A program made the translations under genes and the position numbers. A DNA stretch of 64,000 nucleotides from Sphingopyxis sp. (GTDB taxonomy: Bacteria; Pseudomonadota; Alphaproteobacteria; Sphingomonadales; Sphingomonadaceae): contig PNNB01000047.1 of the NCBI GenBank assembly GCA_013823985.1, positions 1-64,000 on the forward strand, in the 5' to 3' direction. Shown in pieces: positions 44,366-53,041 of this stretch; position 1 is the stretch's first letter, and every line of letters starts with the position of its first letter. The notes under the pieces were generated by a model. That model saw only the letters and a program-made list of their open reading frames with translations, was not told the origin of the DNA and did not search any database.

Positions 44366-45291
44366 GCCGTCACATCCTCCCGGCTGGCTTCTACATTTTG
44401 CGTTATCCAGTCCATGAATGTCCGGATGCGCAGATTTTCTTTCATGTCGGCACGGCAGATCAATCCCCATGCGCCAGGGCAGATTGCCTTATGGGCGATG
44501 GGTTGCACCAAGCGGCCGGCGGCAAGGTCCTGATCGACGAACGGACCGTTCACCAAAGCGATGCCCTCGCCATTCAACGCCATTTCAAGCGCAACAGCCA
44601 AGGTGTCGACCATGAGATACGGTACCGATGGCTTGAACATTTCGCCCGCCGAAACAAACCATGTTTCCCAATTCTGGACCTCGGTATAAATCGCCACGAG
44701 CGGCTTTGCCATTAAATCACGGGCACCGGGATTGGATCCTAGCGTCTTGGCAACGTCCGGACTGCACACGGGGAAAAGCGCATATTCGTAAAGCGGCACC
44801 CAATGATATTTGGCTGGATCCGGCACGGTTTCGCAATAGACCAAACCTACATCAGCGTGCACATCATCAAATTCCCACTCCACCGCGCAAGTGTTGAGCG
44901 TCAATTTTACTTCAGGATGATCGGCTAAAAATTGAGGGACGCGCTTTGCGAGCCAGCGGATGGATGCCGTGACATAAGTCTGCACCCGCAAAGGTTTGTC
45001 AAGCGCACTTCGGTGTACTTCTTCGACGCCTTCCAAGAGGGATTCAAAGGCCGCACGGACATAGGGATACAGCACCCTGCCCTCTTCCGTCGAAACGATA
45101 TGCCGTCCCTCTTGCGCAAAAAGGCTGACGCCCAAGGCATCCTCGATCAACTGGACCTGATGGCTCACGGCAGGGTGTGTCAAACACAGCTCATCAGCAG
45201 CATCCCTTATGCTCTGATGTCTCGTCGCTGCCTCAAAGCCTTTCAGAGCCTTGAGCGGCGGCAATTGCCGAAGATCTATCTTTGAATGCAT
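44362..45291 (-). CDS. LysR-family (GcvA-like) regulator
   Basis: A 309-residue LysR protein. Its helix-turn-helix (FEAATRHQSIRDAADELCLTHPAVSHQV split over about residues 20-47) and the start LRQLPPLKALKGFE are typical of the GcvA subgroup; an effector domain follows. The ATG at 45291 has GGAAGGG before it. It is the last gene on the strand after the GMC gene, with 75 bases between, and probably controls the TonB-to-GMC operon. Confidence 0.88.
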   Translation of the reverse strand: MHSKIDLRQLPPLKALKGFEAATRHQSIRDAADELCLTHPAVSHQVQLIEDALGVSLFAQEGRHIVSTEEGRVLYPYVRAAFESLLEGVEEVHRSALDKPLRVQTYVTASIRWLAKRVPQFLADHPEVKLTLNTCAVEWEFDDVHADVGLVYCETVPDPAKYHWVPLYEYALFPVCSPDVAKTLGSNPGARDLMAKPLVAIYTEVQNWETWFVSAGEMFKPSVPYLMVDTLAVALEMALNGEGIALVNGPFVDQDLAAGRLVQPIAHKAICPGAWGLICRADMKENLRIRTFMDWITQNVEASREDVTA

Positions 45292-45349
45292 CGCCCTTCC
45301 CTCCCCGGACTCGCGTTGCGCAGAGGTTAGCATAGCTGGGAAAGACTGG

Positions 45350-45361
45350 TAAATTAATTTA
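45350..45361. promoter_or_regulatory. AT-rich palindrome before the LysR gene
   Basis: Perfect 12-bp palindrome TAAATTAATTTA, 58 bases before the LysR start and five bases past the GMC stop codon on the minus strand. A related TTGGTAAAATAAATTCC lies in the TonB-receptor promoter near 55850. It could be a LysR site for self-control, but AT-rich palindromes are frequent by chance. Confidence 0.3.
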
Positions 45362-45366
45362 ACGGG

Positions 45367-46983
45367 TCATTTTGCGTCCGCGAGGACCATGGCCGCCCCT
45401 TTTTCCGCTACCATCACGGTCGGCGCATTTGTGTTGCCCGATGTGATCGTCGGAAATACCGATGCGTCTATAACGCGCAGTCCGGACGTGCGATGGACGT
45501 TGAGGTGCGCGTCTACAACCGAGGACGCCGGATCCGGCCCCATCATGCAGGTGCTCGTTGGATGATAGACCGTATCGGCACGGGCACGAAAATCGGCGAG
45601 CAACGCATCATCGCCATCTACCCCTGCGCCGGGAATGAGTTCTTCGGTGATGATGTCTGCCAGCGGTCGGGTCTGCACCAGCCGACGCAACAATCGGTTC
45701 CCTGCCAGAACATCATCGATATCTTCTTGGGTAGCCAAATAATTGGGGTGAATCACCGGATAGGCTTGCGGATCAGAACTGGCTAGTTCCAGATGCCCCC
45801 TGCTTGTGGGACGGCAGGGATTATGCGACAGCAGAAAGGCCGAAAACGGATCCGGATTCAAAAGCTTCCGTTCCGACAGCGGGGTTTTTGTATAACTCAC
45901 GGGGCTGAAATATAGCTGCAAATTAGGATGGGCTTTCTGCGGATCGCTGCGGACAAAGCCGCCACTTTGATTGACGCTCAGCGATAATGGTCCGGCGCGG
46001 TCCGCCATGTAACGCAAACCTGCCCGTATTTTTCCCAACATAGGATGGAGCACATCGTTCAGCGTCGCGGTGCGCACCTTATAGAAATAGGAAACGGCTA
46101 TATGATCCTGCAGATTCTTTCCCACGGCCGGTGCGTCAGCAACGGTTTCAATACCCAGATTCTTCAATTGTTGCGCGTCGCCAATACCCGATAGCATGAG
46201 CAATTGCGGCGAGTTAATTGCACCACCCGATAAGATAACTTCCCGGCGGGCCTTAGCTTGGAAGACGCGCCCCTTGTGCGCATATTCTATACCGATCGCG
46301 CGGCGACCTTCAAAAAGAATGCGCTGTGCATGCGCGTGGGTGTGCAGTGTGAGCGAACGCCGCTTGCGTGCGGGGTGGAGAAAAGCATTGGCGGTCGATG
46401 CACGCCAACCGCCCTTGGTGTTGATCTGGTAATAGCCCACACCTTCAGGCTTGCCGCCGTTAAAGTCGCTGCTGGCCGGAAATCCTAAAGCCTGCGCGGT
46501 TTCCACAAAGCTATGGCAGACCGGGTGAACATAGGGTGATATATCGGTCACATGCTGCGGACCGCCACGCCCGTGATGTGCGCTATGCCAATCGAAATCT
46601 TCTGACTTTTTGAAATAGGGCAATACATCGTCCCAGCCCCAGCCAGGGTTGCCCAGTTCTTTCCAGTCGTCAAAGTCACGCGGTTGGCCGCGTACATAGA
46701 CCATGGCGTTGATCGAGCCTGATCCGCCTATCACCTTTCCCCGCGGCCAATAGCTCCTCCGTCCTCCCAAGGCGTCTACGGGTTCGGTATCGTACATCCA
46801 GTTAATCCGCCGATCAAAGAATGTCCGTCCATAGCCGATAGGCATCTGTATCCAGATGGAGCGGTCGCTACCCCCGGCTTCCAATAGGAGAACCGTGAAG
46901 CGGCCATCTTCGGTCAACCGATTGGCAAGGACGCATCCCGCCGTGCCCGCGCCGACGACGATAAAATCATATTCTTCTGTCAC
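45367..46983 (-). CDS. GMC-family oxidoreductase (choline-dehydrogenase-like)
   Basis: A 538-residue FAD enzyme that oxidises an alcohol to an aldehyde. The nucleotide motif GAGTAG is at 11-16. GMC signatures PRGKVIGGSGSINAMVYVRG and SGGAINSPQLLMLSGIG are present, as are the active-site His in HPTSTCMMG and the Asn in SGNTNAPT. It overlaps the enolase-superfamily gene (ATGA). Similarity to choline dehydrogenase does not fix the substrate; many members act on PEG, alkanols or sugars. The aldehyde dehydrogenase of the same operon is the likely next step. Confidence 0.88.
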   Translation of the reverse strand: MTEEYDFIVVGAGTAGCVLANRLTEDGRFTVLLLEAGGSDRSIWIQMPIGYGRTFFDRRINWMYDTEPVDALGGRRSYWPRGKVIGGSGSINAMVYVRGQPRDFDDWKELGNPGWGWDDVLPYFKKSEDFDWHSAHHGRGGPQHVTDISPYVHPVCHSFVETAQALGFPASSDFNGGKPEGVGYYQINTKGGWRASTANAFLHPARKRRSLTLHTHAHAQRILFEGRRAIGIEYAHKGRVFQAKARREVILSGGAINSPQLLMLSGIGDAQQLKNLGIETVADAPAVGKNLQDHIAVSYFYKVRTATLNDVLHPMLGKIRAGLRYMADRAGPLSLSVNQSGGFVRSDPQKAHPNLQLYFSPVSYTKTPLSERKLLNPDPFSAFLLSHNPCRPTSRGHLELASSDPQAYPVIHPNYLATQEDIDDVLAGNRLLRRLVQTRPLADIITEELIPGAGVDGDDALLADFRARADTVYHPTSTCMMGPDPASSVVDAHLNVHRTSGLRVIDASVFPTITSGNTNAPTVMVAEKGAAMVLADAK

Positions 46984-48167
46984 TGGACCGGATGCTGCGT
47001 CATTTCGAGGTGGAGCATGTTACCTGTGTAGGGATTGGCCTTGGCAACATCCTCATTCAGTTCGACGCCCAGACCCGGCTCATTGGACGGAATAACATGC
47101 CCGTCTTCAAAACGGATCGGGGTTTTTAGAATCTCGCTATGGAAACCGCCCCAAGTCTCGATGCTTTCGAGGATCAGGAAATTGGGCGAGCAAGTTGCTA
47201 TCTGGATATTTGCAGCGCCGACGATGGGTCCGCAATAAAGATGTGGTGCGATTTGCACATGATCAACCTCGGCCATGGAAGCGATTTTTTTCGCTTCCAA
47301 AATACCGCCAACGCGCCCCAGATTCATTTGAAGAATGGCCGCTGCGCCGGCCCGCAACAAACGCGCAAAATCATATTTGGTTGTCAGCCGCTCACCCGTC
47401 GCAATGGGAATAGATGTCGCACGCGCTACCTTTGCCATCTCCTCCGGCGCATCCGGCGGAATGGGTTCTTCCAGCCACAGCGGATCGGACGGCTCCAGCC
47501 TTTTGGCAAGACGGATCGCGCCTGCTGCCGTCATTTGCCCATGGGTTCCAAAAAGCAGGTCCGCTTTCATGCCGACCGCCTCGCGTAACTGGCGCGCAAA
47601 ACGCTCGCACAGATCGAGCGCCTCCAAAGACAATTGCCGACCATCAAATGCTGAATAGGGCCCGGCTGGATCGAATTTCAACGCAGTAAAACCTTGATCC
47701 AGATACTCCGCCGCCCGTGTCGCGGCTAGATCAGGGTCATGGTAGACATCGCTTTGATCGCCGGGTCGCGGATAGATGTAGGTATAGGCACGTAACCGCT
47801 CGTGCACCTGCCCACCCAGCAGTTTATATACCGGCTTGTTGGCCTCTTTGCCGATGATGTCCCAACAGGCCATTTCCAAGGCCGACAATACACCCATGAG
47901 CGTAAGGTCCGGATGCTGGGTGAAACCGCTGGAATAAACACGCCGCCACATGGTTTCGATATCATGGGGATCATTCCCGGCGACATAGCGCGCGAAGACA
48001 TCCTCGATCATTCGGGCGACAAGATGCGGCTCAAACGGAACACAATAGGCCTCGCCCACACCCGACACGCCGCTGTCGGTAGTCAGTTTGACAAAGACAA
48101 AATACCTTCCACCAAAATGAGGGGGCGGATTACCGACGACAAAGGTCTGGATGTCGGTAAGTTTCAT
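46980..48167 (-). CDS. Enolase-superfamily dehydratase (mandelate racemase group)
   Basis: A 395-residue enzyme of the mandelate racemase/sugar-acid dehydratase group. The capping domain is at about 1-115. Barrel motifs visible are WLEEP and TGERL with metal-ligand glutamates, and the catalytic His in APHLYCGP. At the first metal-ligand site it reads LLFGTHGQ rather than the DFHGR pattern of galactonate dehydratase. The ATG at 48167 overlaps the aldehyde dehydrogenase stop. The likely reaction is dehydration of a hydroxy acid made by that enzyme. Confidence 0.82.
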   Translation of the reverse strand: MKLTDIQTFVVGNPPPHFGGRYFVFVKLTTDSGVSGVGEAYCVPFEPHLVARMIEDVFARYVAGNDPHDIETMWRRVYSSGFTQHPDLTLMGVLSALEMACWDIIGKEANKPVYKLLGGQVHERLRAYTYIYPRPGDQSDVYHDPDLAATRAAEYLDQGFTALKFDPAGPYSAFDGRQLSLEALDLCERFARQLREAVGMKADLLFGTHGQMTAAGAIRLAKRLEPSDPLWLEEPIPPDAPEEMAKVARATSIPIATGERLTTKYDFARLLRAGAAAILQMNLGRVGGILEAKKIASMAEVDHVQIAPHLYCGPIVGAANIQIATCSPNFLILESIETWGGFHSEILKTPIRFEDGHVIPSNEPGLGVELNEDVAKANPYTGNMLHLEMTQHPVQ

Positions 48168-49600
48168 CCTTCGAAACCGTTGATGACCTTGATTTCGAGG
48201 AAGTCGTGTAGACCCCATTCACCCCATTCGCGTCCGTTACCCGATTGCTTGTAGCCGCCAAAGGGTGACGCATAATCCTGACCAGCGCCGTTGATGCTGA
48301 CCCCGCCCGCACGCATCCGGCGGGACACACGGCGCGCACGTTCCATGTCGCCGCTTTGCACATAAGCAGCCAATCCGTAGGGCGTATCGTTGGCGATTTC
48401 GATGGCATCCGCCTCGTCCTTGAACGGGATCATGACAAGCACCGGACCGAACACTTCTTCCTGCGCAATAGTCATCTTGTTGTGGACACCGGCGAAAACT
48501 GTTGGCTTCACATAATAGCCACGATTGAAGCCTTCGGCGCGTCCGACACCCCCGGCGACGACCTGCGCACCTTCGTCGATGCCGATTTGGATCAGGCGTT
48601 GTATCTTATCAAATTGCAATTTGCTGACGACAGGACCGAAGTGGCGCCCCTTTTCCATCGGATCGCCTAGCTTTGCAGCTTTGGCTGTTTCGGCTGCGAT
48701 TGCCACGGCCTGTTCATATACGGATGATTCCACCAGCATACGTGTCGGCGCATTGCACGACTGCCCTGCATTCTCGAAACAATGCAATACGCCGCGCTTC
48801 ACCGAAGCAGGCAAATCGGAGTCCGCAAAAACAATATTGGCGGACTTGCCACCCAGTTCCTGCGACACCCGTTTGACCGTATCCGCCGCGGATTTGGCGA
48901 CCTGAATACCCGCCCGCGTCGAACCAGTGAAAGAAATCATGTCGACTTCCGGATGGCTGGTCAGGGCATCACCTATCGCCGGCCCCGTGCCGTGCACCAT
49001 ATTGAACACGCCCGCGGGAAACCCGACTTCGTCAATGAACTCGGCGAAAAGCTGTGCTGACAGTGGCGCAACTTCGCTCGGTTTCAAAATCATTGTGCAT
49101 CCGGCAACCAAAGCTGGGCCGATTTTTGCAGCGAGTTGGTTTACTGGCCAATTCCAGGGCGTGATAAGGACGCAAACACCGATGGGTTCGCGCACGAGGC
49201 GAGCATTGCTGCCAATCTTGCGCTCCCATTCCATTTCGCGCGCAGCTGTGATGGTTTCCTTTAAATGACCGGGGCCACATTCCGCCTGCGCATTATAGGA
49301 TAAATCAAAAGGCGCGCCCATTTCGGTCGAAATGGCAGTTACCATTTCATCATAACGCCGTTCAAATATTGCTATCAGCTTTTCAACAAGCGCAATGCGA
49401 TCGTCGAGAGATAGAGCCGCATAACCATCAAAAGCCGCACGGGCTGCCCGCGCAGCACGATCAACATCATCATGGCCACAGACAGCGACGGTCGCACAGA
49501 TTTCCTCGGTTGCGGGATTTGTGGCCGTTACGATATCTGTCGACGTCGCGGGAAGGACCCACTCGCCGTTAATATAAGACTTCAGCACAGCTTCAGACAT
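48164..49600 (-). CDS. NAD(P)-dependent aldehyde dehydrogenase
   Basis: A 478-residue aldehyde dehydrogenase. Cofactor-site residues lie in PWNWPVNQLAAKIGPAL, the general-base Glu in QELGGKS, the nucleophile Cys in ENAGQSCNAPTR, and the C-terminal PFGGYKQSGNGRE is family-typical. The ATG at 49600 lies inside the last codons of the MFS gene (8-base overlap). It would convert the aldehyde made by the GMC enzyme to an acid. Broad-specificity family, so substrate undefined. Confidence 0.9.
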   Translation of the reverse strand: MSEAVLKSYINGEWVLPATSTDIVTATNPATEEICATVAVCGHDDVDRAARAARAAFDGYAALSLDDRIALVEKLIAIFERRYDEMVTAISTEMGAPFDLSYNAQAECGPGHLKETITAAREMEWERKIGSNARLVREPIGVCVLITPWNWPVNQLAAKIGPALVAGCTMILKPSEVAPLSAQLFAEFIDEVGFPAGVFNMVHGTGPAIGDALTSHPEVDMISFTGSTRAGIQVAKSAADTVKRVSQELGGKSANIVFADSDLPASVKRGVLHCFENAGQSCNAPTRMLVESSVYEQAVAIAAETAKAAKLGDPMEKGRHFGPVVSKLQFDKIQRLIQIGIDEGAQVVAGGVGRAEGFNRGYYVKPTVFAGVHNKMTIAQEEVFGPVLVMIPFKDEADAIEIANDTPYGLAAYVQSGDMERARRVSRRMRAGGVSINGAGQDYASPFGGYKQSGNGREWGEWGLHDFLEIKVINGFEG

Positions 49601-50900
49601 AACCACATGCTCTCTTTTGATCTTCAACGATGTATTTTTCGGCGCGCCAATAATGCCATGCGGCCCACAAACCAGTGGGTGCCAAAATCAATTGCGCCAT
49701 TCGCAGAGAGTCAGCATCCGCGCCCGCGGGACCGGCGAAAAAGTCGCTCAGCGATCCGACAATCCATGGGGCAACAATCAGGTTGAGGACATTGGCGACC
49801 AGAAGCGAAATCGCGATCGCCATTGCCCGCATTTTGGGCGCCGCAAGATTTTGGCAAAGGGCCATGGCCGGGCCGATGTAAAAATAGATGGCGGGGATAA
49901 ACAGCCACCACATGAACTTCGCGAAGGCGAGGTCATGCGTGTAATAAGCCAAAAAGGACGGTAAAGTTGCAGCAGCGGTCACCACGGCCAACAGGCGCGA
50001 GATTTTGCGCGGATCTGTGTAGCTGGGACGTGCAACAACATAGGCCGTGATAAGCGATGCTCCGATCCCGCCGACGAGATAGATTTCACCCAGCAAAGAA
50101 CCCGCGGCGCCTTCATCCATGCCATAGGTGCGTTGGAGAAACAGCGGGGTGAACCACATAAGGCCCCAGCCCCAGAATGCGGACAGCCCGCTGCCGGTCA
50201 TGGCATGTACGGCCGATTTTTGCGACCACAGGAACTTCAGCGTTTCCATGACGGTCGGCGCTTTTTCTTCACTGACAATATCGAGCCGCCCGCGTTTAGG
50301 TTCTTTTACCGTCACCATGATAATCAGGGCCAACAATATGCCCGGAATACCAAGGACCATGAATGCAGAGCGCCAACCGTGAATTGTCGATACCATACCG
50401 GCAATATCGGTTCCCAGCCACGCACCGATCGGCGCGCCCAGCGCAAACACGGTCATCGCCATAGAACGACGATTGGCCGGGAAATAATCCGCGATAATGG
50501 AATTGCAGGCCGGTGTGCCCCCTGCCTCACCGATGCCTACGCCAATACGCGCTAACAGCAGGTCCATATAGCCGCGCGTGAACCCGGTTAGTGTGGTCAT
50601 TAGAGACCAAACAGCGACAGACGCCGCCAGCAAGTTTCGACGGTTGGTCCGGTCACAGAGCCACGAAAGCGGTATGCCCATCGTAACATAGAACAGCGCC
50701 AGCGGTATCCCCAGCGACGCCGCCCCCGTATCGGTTAAGTTCAGTTCTTCACTGATCGGACCAAGCAAAGTGGACAGCACATAGCGGTCGGCAATACTGA
50801 TTGTATATACCAGCATCATGATGATGAGAACGTACCACCGTTGCCCCAGCGTCGAGACTTCGTCGGCATTGACCGGTGTGGTCGGTGCATTACTCGCCAT
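49593..50900 (-). CDS. MFS transporter (spinster-like)
   Basis: A 435-residue permease with about 12 helices. DRYVLSTLLGPISEEL in the first helix, GIPLSWLCDRTNRRN as loop motif and ARIGVGIGEAGGTPACNSII are marks of the spinster-type group common in sphingomonads. It lies 11 bases after the TPR-sulfotransferase and overlaps the aldehyde dehydrogenase. It probably imports the operon's substrate after passage through the TonB receptor. Confidence 0.88.
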   Translation of the reverse strand: MASNAPTTPVNADEVSTLGQRWYVLIIMMLVYTISIADRYVLSTLLGPISEELNLTDTGAASLGIPLALFYVTMGIPLSWLCDRTNRRNLLAASVAVWSLMTTLTGFTRGYMDLLLARIGVGIGEAGGTPACNSIIADYFPANRRSMAMTVFALGAPIGAWLGTDIAGMVSTIHGWRSAFMVLGIPGILLALIIMVTVKEPKRGRLDIVSEEKAPTVMETLKFLWSQKSAVHAMTGSGLSAFWGWGLMWFTPLFLQRTYGMDEGAAGSLLGEIYLVGGIGASLITAYVVARPSYTDPRKISRLLAVVTAAATLPSFLAYYTHDLAFAKFMWWLFIPAIYFYIGPAMALCQNLAAPKMRAMAIAISLLVANVLNLIVAPWIVGSLSDFFAGPAGADADSLRMAQLILAPTGLWAAWHYWRAEKYIVEDQKRACGYV

Positions 50901-50911
50901 CTAAACTCCCC

Positions 50912-52918
50912 TCAAGTTGATGCCAATTGCGGCCCTAATATTGTGCGCAATGGGTCCAAATGGTCGCTGAAATTCTCCCATTGGTCCACACCACTTTTGA
51001 AAATCGGTTGTCGCACCTGTTCCGAACTTGCCGTGCGGACAGCGCGCTCTGTCTGGTGGAAATTGATGCACGCGTCTTCAAATGGCAGCCCGCAATAATC
51101 GAGCAAACGGCGCACCTGCGTTTCCAAATCAGCGACCACTTCTTCATAACGCACGCGCAAGATTTTGCCGGGCATGACGCGATCCCAGTGATCCATCAAG
51201 TCGACATAATCCTTATAATATTGGCCAACTTCGTTGAGGCCGTATGTGAATTCCTGCCCCTCGGCAAAAAGCTGTTTGAAGCCTGAAAAACAGCACCCCA
51301 TGGCACCGCGCCGCGCATCGATGATCTTGGCATTGGGCAAGATCAGGTGGATGAGGCCGATATGGCGGAAGTTGTTCGGCATCTTATCAATGAAATAAGG
51401 TGTGCCCTCTTTGCGATATACGCGTGTGTCACGAATGAATTCTTCGCCGAATTGCAACAGATTTTCAGGCGTCAAATTGCCCAGATTGCCGGGATATTCG
51501 GGCTCTTCGCCCACCAGCCGCTGCCGGTCCAGACGATAGGCGAGCGCAAAAATATTCGGCAACTCCATTGTTCCTTCGACCTGGCTGTGCGATGCCAAAA
51601 TCTGCTCAAGCAATGTGGAGCCTGCCCGTGGCAGACCAACGATAAAGATCGGGTCACGCGCTTGGCAACCCGCGCCCGCATAGCGTTCCAGTAATTCGGC
51701 AGTCACCAGTTCACGCTGCAACCGCATTTCTTTGGTCAACCGTGCGGGATCATATTTCAGCTCTTCGCGCTTCAGGCGGTTGCCGCGTTCATAATATTCG
51801 AAAGACTGATCATAATCACCCCTGTCCTCCAATGCTTTGCCCAAGGCAAAGCAGAGATGATAACGATCATCCAACGCCGTGACCGGTGACGCTTCCCGCG
51901 CCCGCATTTGGGCGATTTCGTCTTCCGTGAAGCGGTAGGTTTTCAGATTGGCCAGACTCCAGAATGCATCGCCGCAATCGGGGCGCGCTTCATAGGCACG
52001 GCGATAGGCCGCAATCGCATCGTCCTGGCGACCGACGGTTTTCAAGGCATGCCCATAGGTCAGGTTGATACCGGGATTATTCGGCATTGATCCCAATAAA
52101 GCTTCGTAGACGAGCATCGCCTGGTCAAAATTGCCAACCGCAAGATTTTCGTTGGCGAAAAGCATTTCAAATTCGGGATTGCCCGGTTCTTTGTCCCGCA
52201 ATTCGGAAGCTTCGGCGAGCGCTTGTTCAAATTTCTGCCGTTTGCGCAAGACTTTGACATAATCAAAATGCGCGCTGACATTTTCGGGCTCCAGAACCTT
52301 GCACGATTCAAGCAGAAACTCTGCTTCGTCATAGGCGTTGAACTTCATACCGATTTCGGCGAGTAACCGCATGGCCTCGATATGGTGCCCATTGCTTTGC
52401 AGGAAAGCCCGGCAAAGCTGCTCGGCTTTAAATATGCGGCCTTCTTGAATGAAGCTGGCAACACTCAGCAATTCAGGTGGCAACTGGGATAGATGGGTAA
52501 ATTGTGCTCTGGCGAAATCGGCTGGACCATCCCGGCCCGCCGCACCATGCATTTCGCTCAACATGCGCCAACTGGCTACCAGAGCACCATTGTGCGTCAC
52601 CGCACGCTGATAGGCGGCAATCGCATCTTCGCGCCGGCCGCTGTCGCGCAGACAATGTCCCCGTTCCTGCCATGCGCGGCCGTAGCTTGGATCGATTGAA
52701 ATGAGTTTATCCAGCGTCGCGATGGCCGCCGGGATATCCCGCGTCATGCGCTGCGTTACCGCTAGTGTATATAATGCGTCGATATTTTCCGGCGCGGAAT
52801 CGAGAACCTGGCGGCACGCAGCCATTGCTTCTGCCATCCGGGCATTCTGCAAATGCGTACGTGCTTCGCGCAAAGTTGCGTCGATAGTTTCCGGCGAAGC
52901 CTCCGCCAATATTGTCAC
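50912..52918 (-). CDS. TPR-repeat sulfotransferase
   Basis: A 668-residue protein with about nine tetratricopeptide repeats (about residues 10-370), then a sulfotransferase domain. Its PAPS-binding loop is FIVGLPRAGSTLLEQILASH near residue 420, with a later KMPNNFRHIGLI region. Sulfotransferases move sulfate from PAPS to hydroxyl groups. In sphingomonads such genes often sit beside TonB receptors, as I recall, with no known purpose. Here it stands between receptor and transporter, so it may modify the receptor, the substrate or a surface polymer. Confidence 0.85.
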   Translation of the reverse strand: MTILAEASPETIDATLREARTHLQNARMAEAMAACRQVLDSAPENIDALYTLAVTQRMTRDIPAAIATLDKLISIDPSYGRAWQERGHCLRDSGRREDAIAAYQRAVTHNGALVASWRMLSEMHGAAGRDGPADFARAQFTHLSQLPPELLSVASFIQEGRIFKAEQLCRAFLQSNGHHIEAMRLLAEIGMKFNAYDEAEFLLESCKVLEPENVSAHFDYVKVLRKRQKFEQALAEASELRDKEPGNPEFEMLFANENLAVGNFDQAMLVYEALLGSMPNNPGINLTYGHALKTVGRQDDAIAAYRRAYEARPDCGDAFWSLANLKTYRFTEDEIAQMRAREASPVTALDDRYHLCFALGKALEDRGDYDQSFEYYERGNRLKREELKYDPARLTKEMRLQRELVTAELLERYAGAGCQARDPIFIVGLPRAGSTLLEQILASHSQVEGTMELPNIFALAYRLDRQRLVGEEPEYPGNLGNLTPENLLQFGEEFIRDTRVYRKEGTPYFIDKMPNNFRHIGLIHLILPNAKIIDARRGAMGCCFSGFKQLFAEGQEFTYGLNEVGQYYKDYVDLMDHWDRVMPGKILRVRYEEVVADLETQVRRLLDYCGLPFEDACINFHQTERAVRTASSEQVRQPIFKSGVDQWENFSDHLDPLRTILGPQLAST

Positions 52919-53001
52919 ACGACCTCCTGTGTAGTGACGAACAGTGGTGGGATTACTGCCGCACTTCGTGCATCGGACGCAATGCCGAAATGGGATTGCG
53001 G

Positions 53002-53032
53002 CGGAGCACCTGCGTTTATAGCAGGTGCTCCG
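53002..53032 (-). terminator. Hairpin between TonB receptor and TPR-sulfotransferase
   Basis: A perfect 12-bp stem (CGGAGCACCTGC / GCAGGTGCTCCG) with a 7-base loop, nine bases beyond the receptor stop on the minus strand. No T-run in that direction. It may stabilise the receptor mRNA or reduce transcription of the rest of the operon. Confidence 0.6.
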
Positions 53033-53041
53033 TCTTTGTCG

